Below, one piece after another: positions 9,794 to 18,416 of a DNA stretch of 42,111 bases. Origin of the DNA: Scleroderma bovista (lineage: Eukaryota; Basidiomycota; Agaricomycetes; Boletales; Sclerodermataceae). The first letter of the stretch is position 1. Every line of letters begins with the position of its first letter. The notes beneath the pieces are model-generated. The model saw nothing but the letters and a program-made list of their open reading frames with translations, was not told the origin of the DNA and did not search any database. The stretch covers positions 1 through 42,111 of the forward strand of contig JAYMGJ010000253.1 in assembly GCA_037178675.1 (NCBI GenBank). The letters are read 5' to 3'. The position numbers and the translations under genes are program-made.

Positions 9794-10053
9794 CGGACAC
9801 ACCTGCCCATACCATGCTGGACAAACTTCGAATATGGCAACAAAACCTCAATAAATCTCACATCGCGCAACTAACGCTCATCAACAGCATCCCCCCAGGA
9901 GAGTGGGACATCCTAGCAATACAAGAACCGTCGCTCAACTCGCTAGGCAACACGAAGGCAAACACGCACTGGAGAGTAGTCTACCCCACAGCCAAATATA
10001 CGAACGGGGAAAAACCTAGAGCGGTAACACTAGTCAGCTCCAAAATCGAGCCC
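9790..10053 (+). pseudogene. LINE-2 ORF2, N-terminal endonuclease fragment
   Basis: Translation from ATG 9790 gives IWQQNLNKS, then WDILAIQEPSLN, the first two blocks of an APE-type endonuclease (the N and E metal/phosphate ligands). It continues to RAVTLVSSKIEP, a typical middle segment. After about 10053 the frame leaves recognisable LINE sequence and meets a stop at 10093-10095. The GDFN and SDH blocks expected next are missing from the window. The rest of ORF2 resumes near 18417. Confidence 0.8.
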
Positions 10054-10384
10054 ATGCACCTGGGTAGGCCGTGTTATACGGTCAGCAGACGATGACAATC
10101 GGCCGTGCTACATGGGCTGGCGGAAGTGAGGCTTATGACTAGAGCTTTGCCGTATCACAGGGGTCAGCCCCCGACAGCATTGTCACCAAGTGACAATGGT
10201 GGGCCCATGGCTCTGTTGTCATCGCAGGGTAGGGTGAAAGTCTTAAGCCGGACAAATGGGTGTCGTCATGAAAATACTCGGGCTCAGAGGAGTAGCATAC
10301 CAATAGAATAAGTGAGCCAGTACGCAATGGAGGCAGTGTGGTGAAATCTGACGGCAGCAATAACACCATAGTGAGCCGGTCAAT

Positions 10385-10550
10385 CAGCATTGCGGCATGG
10401 TCAACAGTGCGGCAAAGTCAACACTCCGGCATGTTCAACGAGATGATGTGCCGATGAGATGTTGTGCCGCTGATATGCAGTGCCGCTGGTATGTGGTGCC
10501 GCTGATATGTGGTGCCGACGATATGTGGTGCCGGGTGTTATGTGTCGGCC
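10385..10550 (+). repeat. Short tandem arrays, GCGGCAnnGTCAAC and GTGCCGCTGATATGTG units
   Basis: About three units of the type GCGGCATGGTCAACAGT at 10390-10440 are followed by about six units of a 16-bp repeat close to GTGCCGCTGATATGTG (10448-10545). The first unit type is the same as in the large array at 14340-15320, linking the two ends of the KDZ-like insertion. Nearly every unit holds a CpG. Confidence 0.75.
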
Positions 10551-10679
10551 GCATCTATTGCTGCATCAATTTAGTGCCGACGGTTCCTCGTGCCGGATCT
10601 TGGCCTAACAGTAGTTACTTAACACTATATGCACGGCAATACATCTATATAGAGGACATAGTATCTAGGGCCTAATGGG

Positions 10680-11345
10680 TATACAGGGAGATCAACTTTG
10701 TGGCCCAACGCACTCAATGGGACACCTATCCACATGCCTTCCCAACTATATAGTTGTTCCCGCATTGAGGGCTTGTTTAATCCTCTGGGACACCCCATTC
10801 ATGGCTTGTCACTTTAAAATGTACTTGCAAGGTTTGCCTGCATAGCTAGATAACACCTCTGCTAGGGCCTGCCCAATGCTATGGGATACCATGGCCATTG
10901 CCTGTCAGACTGAGCTGGGTGCACTGACTATAAATGATGCTGTCTCCAGGGCTTGCCCAGAGTTATGGGACACCACACCTGTGGCTAGCACCCCTTAAAG
11001 GTACAGTCTCTGCACAGCCCATTGGAATGCAAGGGACAATAGTTCCATGGCTCTTTGGTAAGAAAGGGACTCTGTTGTTACAGCCTGATCAAAGCCCGAA
11101 ACACACTATTCCTCTGGCCTGCCAACAGAAATGGCAAACCATATTTAGGGCCTGATGCAAAGCACGGGACACTGGCACTGCAGCCCTCCTACTCACTCCT
11201 ATTTGTTGGGCTCTATAATAGAATAGAGAACACTATATCCAGGGCCTCCTGCTCATATAGATGATACGGCACCTGGGGCTGTTATGTAATCATGGGACAC
11301 CATCATATGGGGCTTGACACATTGTGTGACACCACTTTAGCGGCG
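10680..11345 (+). repeat. Diverged interspersed repeat with GGGACACC and GGGCTTG/GGGCCTG boxes
   Basis: No gene. Boxes such as TGGGACACC, GGGCTTGCCCA and AGGGCCTG recur irregularly every 50-120 bp (for example near 10718, 10787, 10966, 11167 and 11302). This looks like an old, decayed tandem array. From 11345 to 11857 I see neither a repeat nor a gene, apart from GCTGCT/CAGCAGC-rich text near 11420-11470. Confidence 0.45.
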
Positions 11346-11857
11346 TGCCTTGGGAACTGCAGGAGGTGGGGCCTACTCTGCTACTTCTAGCCCCTTGGCC
11401 GCAATTCCATGGCTACCCTGCTGCTTTGGCTGCCATGCTGCTAACAGTCCTTCAGCAGCAGCGGCTATCCCTGGTTCTCTGGCCGCATTGCTGTGGCATA
11501 CCTTTCTTTTGCCATGATACCGCGGCTGTACTTGTCATAGTGGAGGCCACCACTGCCGCCCGGCCATGATTGGTTACAGCCATCACAGCTGCAAACTTGA
11601 CGACCAGCATAAGGTATCAACTTGCGGCACCCATTGTATTGGAAGATGTGGACGACACCTCCACCCAGACATGTGCTATTCCCATTCATGCTGATGTGTT
11701 CCCTGTGTGATTTCTGCCTCATTGTTAACCTGGCCGGGTGTTGCAGCCACAGCTCAGACTTTGGCCGGCAACATTATATCACATGTGTCGCTTTGGCCGA
11801 TATTTGATTAACCAATTATTGTTGTGATGAACATATATGTAGGTATTCATACAATGT

Positions 11858-12642
11858 TTACCTACCACCCAAAGACTCCTCCCATTTCTGCCGCAATGCA
11901 TTTGGTGCACGGGTTAGTATCTCAATGTCCTCCATCCTTTTTGCACAATGCTGCATCACCTCTATATGATATTTGAGGGCATTGTCCGAGCTCCGCAACA
12001 TATTGTCGCAGAAGTACCGTGCATTTGACAAGGCCTCGTCGGAGGTATACCCAATGGTGAGTAGAATGGTGACCTTTCTATCAGCAACCTTGGAAAAGCT
12101 TTAGTATCTAACACAACACGAATAAGGGAGCATACCAGGTCTGGCGGAAAGAATGCCTCTGCCTCCGATACCATGTCCCGCAGCGGCCGTGTGCTGTACC
12201 CTGCCGTACATGGGCCGTGGCCATTTACCCACCACGAGTTTTCCACTTGAAGCGTACTTGGAACCTGGACTTCGGCAGCCTTCGCATGATAGACGTTCAA
12301 CTGTCGCATTGCCGCGTACAGTCTTGCCGGCGGCAGATCTTCTAGTATGACCATTCTGTGCACCCTGCTCGCCATCATTGGCAATATCATCTTCGCACCC
12401 ATAGCCTGGCATGCGGCAAGCACACGTTCTAAATTTGCCTGGGGGCTCATGAGTGTGTTAATCAAATGTAATCATTCTCCACTTACCACTTCCGTTTGTA
12501 CGTTTGCATACCATTCAGCTGTGGCCAGCATCCCCTCGGGCAGTTGTTGAACCGCGTGCACCATCCGTCGAAAGCGGACTCCAACGTATTGCAATACCAT
12601 GGACAGTTCGCAGGTTTCGCACAGTTTGGATGTGGTATTCAT
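11858..12642 (-). CDS. Unknown 229-residue protein, divergent partner of the TET/JBP gene
   Basis: Three exons give one clean frame: 12642-12487, 12438-12136 and 12088-11858, with introns of 48 nt (donor GTAAGT, acceptor CCCAG) and 47 nt (donor GTATGC, acceptor CCAAG), both in phase 0. The start is the first ATG after an in-frame stop. The predicted protein begins MNTTSKLCETCELSM and ends EESLGGR. It is helical overall, with no signal peptide or membrane span, and two CxxC-like cysteines near the N-terminus. Segments such as RVLAACQAMGAKMILPMM and NALKYHIEVMQHCAKRME look like amphipathic helices. I do not recognise the family. It starts 170 bp from the dioxygenase start, so the two probably share a bidirectional promoter and a function related to the element. 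Confidence 0.65.
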
Positions 12643-12812
12643 GATTGATGGTGTGATGGCCAATTCGCCCTAAGCCTTATAACATTCAGGCAATCAATGT
12701 TCTCACGGTCCACATGTCACCTGATGCATAATTACCACATTGTGCAACCGGGCATGTGTTGTTTCGCACTGGCCAATCGCCGATCAGCCTTGTTTAGTGG
12801 ATCTAGCCGAGA
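12643..12812. promoter_or_regulatory. Presumed bidirectional promoter of the element's two genes
   Basis: 170 bp between two divergent start codons. It contains AT-rich text around 12725-12745 (GCATAATTACCACATTG). No clear TATA box is seen in either direction. The assignment rests on gene arrangement alone. Confidence 0.4.
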
Positions 12813-14187
12813 ATGGAATGTGTTGCATTGCTGTTTGCAAACAGATGTCTGCAGGATGCCGCACATCCCCCACTAAAATTTTTACTCCCCACATTGTCAA
12901 AAGTCGTCCTGTATCCAATGGCTGGTGCAAATGCCGTGCCATCCAACTATACTTTGTCTGACATCATGGCATCATATATGCGGCACCGCTTCCTGAATGA
13001 AGCATTCCCAGACTTAAATTCCCCCACCCCGGAAACACTTCTGTCCCTGCCGGTGGACGCAACTGTAGCCATGAACCAAATTGTATCCACCATCACACAG
13101 GCATACCATAATCGGAGTGAGCCAATTCTTTTATAGTTCTATTATCCCTTGCTTGATATCCGCTGAAGTTTTGTGCAGCATTGACTTGATTAGGTTGTCT
13201 GAAAGCCTCGGACCAATGCAATCCGGCACAAATGAGCAACAGGAGATTAGGGTCCTCCGTAGACATCCTTCCTCTTTGACTGGGACCCTTTCCCGGCCCA
13301 CCATTATTCTGGGAGAAGGTGACACAATTGCATTGTGGTATCTTCCCGGAGCTCTAGCTCCCTGCATCCAAGTACGGTATCATTCCACTCTCATTGTCCA
13401 CTGTTGAGGTCTTTGTTTCTAGGAGCACATCGCGGCATCCATCGATTCACTTGCAGATCCACTGGAAGAGAGTATTACTAATCAATCATGGTGTACAACA
13501 CACCAGTATTTCAAGGATGACGTGGATATTTTCGGGTGCTTGGAATTCTCTCCGGCACGGCACATGCTCGGCCATTCTGTGAGTACCTTGTTCTTTTGAC
13601 AATGCACTTGTTTGATCTTCTGCCAGACCCCCAATGACATTCCGGGGGTGTCCAAGGCTTTGGCCGGTCCTACGGGCTATCAATGGAGCAAGGATATATG
13701 TCTTCCGTCGGCAATACTTTCAGGTGTTCTTTCTATTATCCATCCGCCTCTATACCATGCCGGCCACCTTGCCATGCAACACTTGACTGACTGGGTGACC
13801 GGCCATGATCCCGGAATGCTGGTGGCACTTGAAAATTGGTCCACTGTCTTCACCAATATCTCGCTAATTGTCAATCGAAGTACCCCCCTCCACAGGGACC
13901 CACACTCTCGAGCAGATTGGTATGACATGCTAGTCAGTGTCGGTAATTATGATGATTGTGCACTGCACATTCCCAGTCTTGGGATTCAGGTATTGTACAA
14001 TCCCGGCACTGTCGTTGCATTTTCCGGCCGGCTCTTTCGGCATGGCGTCGGCGTCAATAAGGTTGACGGAGCAAGGTGCTGTTTGGTGTATTATATGAGG
14101 GATAATATTCACCATTGGTTGAGGGTGCCACGGCCTCTTGATTGGGTGACGCCAGATAATGTCCGCAATGCACTGGTGAAGCATTGA
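12813..14187 (+). CDS. TET/JBP-type 2-oxoglutarate/Fe(II) dioxygenase (possible 5-methylcytosine oxidase)
   Basis: Four exons (12813-13116, 13169-13371, 13423-13578, 13627-14187) join in frame into 407 residues; introns are 52, 51 and 48 nt with GT..AG borders. The last exon holds the double-stranded beta-helix core. The Fe-binding HxD is the HRD of NRSTPLHRDP (H310, D312; 13891-13899). The distal Fe ligand is the histidine of LFRHGVG (H360, 14041). The probable 2-oxoglutarate arginine follows in DGARCCLVYYMRD (R371, 14074). The segment after HxD, DWYDMLVSVGNYDD, and the strand YNPGTVVAFSGRL match the mushroom TET/JBP families found in KDZ transposons. Those enzymes oxidise 5-methylcytosine; the substrate here is inferred. 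All catalytic residues remain, so it may be active. An in-frame stop lies 9 bp before the ATG; upstream exons are not excluded. Confidence 0.85.
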
Positions 14188-14339
14188 ATAATTAGCTTCC
14201 TGATATGATTGTTTGTTGTACTAAAATGTAATTCTGATGGTATGTAGTCCACATTTGTTGCCAATGGGATGTAGTGCCGCTCGGCGAGCCCAAAGTCGAT
14301 TCTGGCATGATCACAATGATCCGGCTTGGTCAAGTGTAA
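14188..14339. other. 3' flank of the dioxygenase gene
   Basis: AT-rich stretch after the stop codon with no ORF or repeat recognised; it presumably holds the 3' UTR. The minisatellite begins just after it. Confidence 0.4.
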
Positions 14340-15360
14340 ACATTCAACAGGGCGGCACATTCATCATTCCGGCATAGTCAACACTTTCCGGCAGATTCAA
14401 CAGTTCGGCACAATTATAATTCTGGCAGCGTGAACTAATCTAGCATCAATCATGCTGTTGTGTAGTGGCATGTCAGGATGCTTCCGGCAATGTGTGCCAC
14501 AATGATGATAGTGCTGAATTGTTGATTGTGCCGAACTGTTGACTGTGCCGGAATGATGAATGTGCTGAATGGTTGATTGTGCCACAGGGTTGACTCTGCC
14601 ACAATGTTGAGCCAGAACGGTGATTGTGCCGGAGGGTTGATTGTGCCGCAGTGTTGACTCTGCCGTAATGTTGACAGGCCAGCACAAACAATACTCTGGC
14701 ACAATCAACCTTGCGGCACAGTCAACACTCCGGCAGGATCCACATCCTGGCAGTCAACAGGCCGGCACAATCAACACTCCGTCGGCACAATCAACCCTTC
14801 GGCGCCATCATTAGTCTGGCCCAGTCAACACTCCGGCACCATTACCAGTCCAGCACAGTCATCATTCCAGCACAGTCCTACCTCAGAGCGTGCTCGACCT
14901 GGACAGCTTGTGCCGCAGTGTTGACTCTGCCGTAATGTTGACAGGCCAGTACAATCAATACTCCAGCACAATCAACCTTGCGGCACAGTCAACACTCCGG
15001 CAGGATCCACATCCTGGCAGTCAACAGGCCGGCACAATCAACACTCCGTCAGCACCATCATTAGTCTGGCCAAGTCAACACTGCGGCACACTCAACCCTC
15101 CGGCACAGGCAACATTGCGGCCGAGCCAACACTGCGGCACAATCATCATTTCGGCACAATCACCATTCTGGCTCAACATTGTGGCAGAGTCAGCCCTCCG
15201 GCACAATCAACCTTTCGGCACATTCATCATTCCGGCACAGTCAACATTCCGGCACAGTCAACATTCCGGCACAATCAACAATTTGGCATCATCATCATTG
15301 CGGCACACGCTGCTGGAAGCATCCTGACACACCGCTACACAACAGCATGATTGATGCAGT
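14340..15360 (+). repeat. Inverted minisatellite array, ~17-bp unit CCGGCACAATCAACATT
   Basis: Dozens of 16-17 bp units around TCCGGCACAGTCAACA, with the second half often CATCATT. Units are mainly in reverse orientation at 14460-14690 and forward at 14700-15310. Two higher-order features stand out. The arm 14440-14690 is the reverse complement of about 15100-15360, including the unique edge CTACACAACAGCATGATTGATG. Also, 14648-14790 is directly repeated at 14911-15053. The structure could fold into a long imperfect hairpin. Most units contain a CpG, in CCGGCAC or GCGGCAC. It lies between the dioxygenase gene and the transposase remnant. Confidence 0.9.
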
Positions 15361-15776
15361 GAACTATGACACATAGGTTATAGCTAGCTGTTGCACCGGC
15401 ACACAATGGTTTCTAGCTGCAGTAGTTGATTGTTATCAATGCCAGCAGTCGTGGAACTACGAGGACCACGGCCGGTAGGCCCATGATTGCACCTCTTCCC
15501 TTGGCAGATTTATATTTACATATTGGCCGAAGGGTGTGCATGCATGGCATTCAATTGCTGCTGGTACATGGCTTTTCCATTCCGGCTACCAGCAAATCTA
15601 CATGCCACTGTTCATGACCCTTCCATTCCATCATCCATTCATTCCAAGGTATGCACCCCATAAATACCTTGCAGTTGCACCTTGTTTTCTCCACTAACAG
15701 CCACTTGATGATCCATTTTAAATATGTCCTCTTTGCATACCATATAGTGGTATTTGATGCCGATGGTCAATGCCAA
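15361..15776. other. Element interior, no intact gene
   Basis: Between the array and the transposase scrap. Short open frames exist on both strands, none convincing. On the minus strand it would be the 3' flank of the transposase gene. Confidence 0.35.
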
Positions 15777-15997
15777 TCATACACAACCAAGTCTACCATA
15801 CATTTGACATTGCTTTGCTGCATAGCATGCTCTCCCCATCTCTCCGCTCATATTAGCCTCCTCCTTTTGATCTCTCCAAAGTGTTTCCCTATACGAAAGA
15901 AATTGTCTTGTCCAGGTGGCTTCACATGTCAATAGTTTTACCTCTTCGTCCCACCTGTCTCGCAATGCTTTCGCCCTCAACCAATGCACCCAGTAAA
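15777..15997 (-). pseudogene. KDZ-family transposase, C-terminal remnant
   Basis: Minus-strand translation gives YWVHWLRAKALRDRWDEEV, then KLLTCEATWTRQFLSYRET and LWRDQKEEANMSGEMGRACY, ending GRLGCV. KDZ transposases of mushrooms typically have near the C-terminus an arginine/tryptophan-rich segment like RW.EEV.LL..EM.R...F..W.A.WW, followed by an alanine/tyrosine-rich helix; the match in order and spacing is good. Only about 70 residues survive. The rest, including the catalytic core, is absent, cut off at the R1 insertion (16079) or lost by deletion. Family assignment is from memory of the consensus. Confidence 0.55.
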
Positions 15998-16078
15998 CTA
16001 TACATGTCAGCTGGTGTTAACATGAGGAGCAATCATCTTACATTCAGACATCCAATCATTGACCTCTGTATCCCGCGG

Positions 16079-17100
16079 TGTCACGCACCAAACGTGTTTG
16101 GTACTGTGGACATGGAGAAAGTTAGCCGATGAAACTAATGCAAAGAACGCACACCCAAGATCTGTTGAAAGATTGTCCCGACTTGAGGGATACAGACAGC
16201 CCTCGCTATCCATATCACGCAAAGTCAAGACTATCCTTATGCGAAGAATGAATACAAGCTCGTTGTAGCCATCTATCGCACAAGAATGACTATCCTGATG
16301 CGAGAGATGAATGCCAACATGGACAGTCATCTATCGCACGAGAACCGCCAAGAAGCAGAAGAATCCAAGGATTGGTGATCATTTCAGTATGAGAGAGGAA
16401 TGCAACCTACTGCAGTCCAACTCCCATACCAGAACAACCAAAGAAGCAGAAGAAACGATAGAGAAACAAAGGAGAAAAGGAAGAATCATTTTTTAGCGCC
16501 CAAATGTCAAATTTAGGCGCCCAGTGCTGGCATTCCGATATTTTGAATAGCTCCACCATTTTTGAAGCTATCAATCATGTGACTATACCATCATGGAGCC
16601 TAGACCATGGTCTATCTGCCTGTCAAGTTCCGACATAAATCTGTTCATTTCCCACGGAGATATTCCACCCACAATCCAGACACCCGCTTCATCACTCACT
16701 ATGGAGTCCACATTTTCTCTGGAACGTTTCTCCGCTATTGCAGCAGACCTCAACTATGTCCTGCTCTTGGGACAGCCTCTCCCTGAGCTCCTGTGTACTG
16801 TCTGGTACATATCTTCCCAGCCTGCTCCCCCAGTACCTCTTGTTCTCGGTCAGCGTGTTCTCCTCGTCACTCCTGCGTCGTGCACATACTTTGGTTGTCT
16901 CAAGTCTATCGTTAGACTTGAAAATTCATACCTGGTCGTCTCTGTGTCTCCTGAGTCCTCTGCATATGGTCCTTTCATCCCAGAGTCCTGTCACATCCAT
17001 CTCCCTCTATCATTCATCTCGCTTCCCTGGACACGTCGAATCCGCTACTTGCGATTCTCTTCCCTGCTATCCCACAACAAACACAAATGAAACAGTGCTC
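16079..17100 (+). mobile_element. Repeat family R1, copy 2
   Basis: Starts with TGTCACGCACCAAAC at 16079 and matches the reverse complement of 629-1 through ~16790, with a ~95 bp extra segment near 16130-16225 relative to copy 1. It contains the paired boxes CATCTATCGCACAAGA and CATCTATCGCACGAGA at 16267-16345. The shared ORF start ATGGAGTCC lies at 16700. Beyond 16790 copy 1 leaves the window, so the right boundary (set near 17100) is a guess. An open frame reaches 17090 and reads like protein (LPLVLGQRVLLVTPASCTYF), but I do not recognise it. Confidence 0.5.
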
Positions 17101-17223
17101 TAGAACCCTTCTTAGGAGCCATAATAGAGTACAGAACCTTCCCCTTACTGCTCAAGGGAAGACTGCACTTCGGGAGCACCAAATTTCGCGTTTTTGCTCT
17201 ACAGAAGCTCAATCCAAGGGATT

Positions 17224-18416
17224 TGTGACACTCTGTGACCAGCTGTGACTCTACTTGTCATTCCAGGCCCCCTGACACTGCTCTTCTGGTCGGATCAATT
17301 CTTTTATTATCCCCCAGCCACTCCCATCAGTGGCACTGCTTCAGAAGCTCATCTCCAGATCTAAAGTTCAATAAATCATAGGTTGTGCTTCCCTTCTTTC
17401 TGAGTCACACAGAGTCACTCTGGCTCACTCTGACTCACTCTGCTGCGCATTATTCATCCCCTCTTGGCATTACTAATCCCCATTACTCCCCTTACCAATC
17501 ACTTACCAATCATCCTTCAAATCATGCTTATCATGCTGCTTATCAATTCATGACTCATGCCCCTATGATTCATATGCATTATGTCATCGCATATGCTCAT
17601 TTAGCTTCGATCTACTCATCCCATGCTTTCTCCCCCTCTCTTTTGGGCCCCATGCAATGATTTTTCCATATTCTTGGTTATACACCCCTTTTTACCTATG
17701 TTTTTGCTCTTTCCCTTGGCTCAGCAGCTTGTTCAGGCTCTCCCCATCGATGACTCAGCCTGATTACACTGCTTATCAATCGCTTACCAATTTCTTACCA
17801 ATCTCTTACCAAGCACTTAGTCATTTGTGCTTACAGGGCCACAGCCCCTCCTGTATATAAACCAGCAGCCAAAGGCTGCAAGGAAGTGTCTGCTTCCCCC
17901 TCAATAAAGCGACCACATTCACTCTCCCTCACTGTCTATAAGCTCTATCTCTGTCTTTGGACTTGTAGGTCACTCAGTGCTGGCCTAAAGCTCCTATATT
18001 GTTGTTTATCAGATATATCTTGTATCTGATCATTTCTCTAGGCTGAAGCGCAGTCTAGCATCACTGTCCACTCTATCCCATCACTGTCCATCGCATTCTT
18101 GAAGCAGGAACTGTCCCCTTGCTTCCCTGTTGCTCCATCACTGCTGTTACACCCCTGTCATCAATCTATCATCGCTCTTCAATCCCAGGACTCTTCCTAA
18201 CCACTGTGGTAGGCTGAAGAGGAGTCAATACCATCCCCAGTCGCATTCCTTCCCCATCAGAAGCCCTTCCCTTCCCTCCTGCATCCTGCCTGAAGGCATG
18301 CAGCACATCCCCCTGAGGAGATTAAATACCAGAAACGCAAAGGAAGACCACCACTCGCATTTTGCTGTCATTTGGTGTTGGTTGTTGGTTGTTCTGACCT
18401 CTTCCCTCACTTAGGC
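17224..18416 (+). mobile_element. Probable solo LTR of a retrotransposon
   Basis: The text has LTR-like organisation: a TG start near TGTGACACTCTGTGACC (17224), a body with GACTCACTCTG and CTTACCAATC repeats, a TATA box TATATAA at 17854-17860, and a polyadenylation-type AATAAA at 17903-17908. Pyrimidine-rich text follows, ending ...CTCACTTAGGCACA at the point where LINE-2 ORF2 resumes. No polymerase genes flank it. Exact ends and a target-site duplication could not be confirmed, because the left neighbour is not LINE sequence. It could instead be the 3' LTR of an element lost in the same deletion that removed LINE-2 codons. Confidence 0.45.

Larger units (their letters stand above)
10054..16078. 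mobile_element. KDZ-like DNA transposon remnant carrying a TET/JBP-type dioxygenase gene
   Basis: A ~6 kb insertion inside LINE-2 ORF2. It holds tandem arrays sharing one 16-17 bp theme (10385-10550 and 14340-15320), two divergent spliced genes (11858-12642 minus, 12813-14187 plus) and a minus-strand scrap matching the C-terminal part of KDZ transposases (15777-15997). Agaricomycete TET/JBP genes are known to travel with Kyakuja-Dileera-Zisupton transposons, which supports the assignment. The left end is somewhere near 10054-10070. The right end is lost: the transposase is cut by repeat R1 at 16079, so terminal inverted repeats cannot be tested. The boundary and the one-element interpretation are inference. 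Confidence 0.6.

Noticed and set aside
10105..11807. Several 60-90 codon frames in the left half of the KDZ-like element
   Set aside because: They lie in repeat-rich text, show no splice-consistent continuation and no domain.
12472..12663. Start of the divergent gene at 12663
   Set aside because: The codon there is TTG; the first ATG in the frame is at 12642.
13117..13178. Acceptor at TTGTGCAG (13178) for the first dioxygenase intron
   Set aside because: It leads to an in-frame stop within three codons; the acceptor at 13168 (GCTGAAG) keeps the frame.
14340..15360. A CRISPR-like array
   Set aside because: Units are contiguous, 17 bp and degenerate, without unique spacers, in a eukaryotic context.
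14390..15376. Open frames of 60-145 codons through the minisatellite
   Set aside because: The translations are simple repeats of QSTLRHNQ-like units produced by the 17-bp array, in both orientations.
10054..15400. Terminal inverted repeats for the KDZ-like element
   Set aside because: I compared the text near 10060 with the reverse complement of several possible right ends and found no match; the true right end seems deleted.
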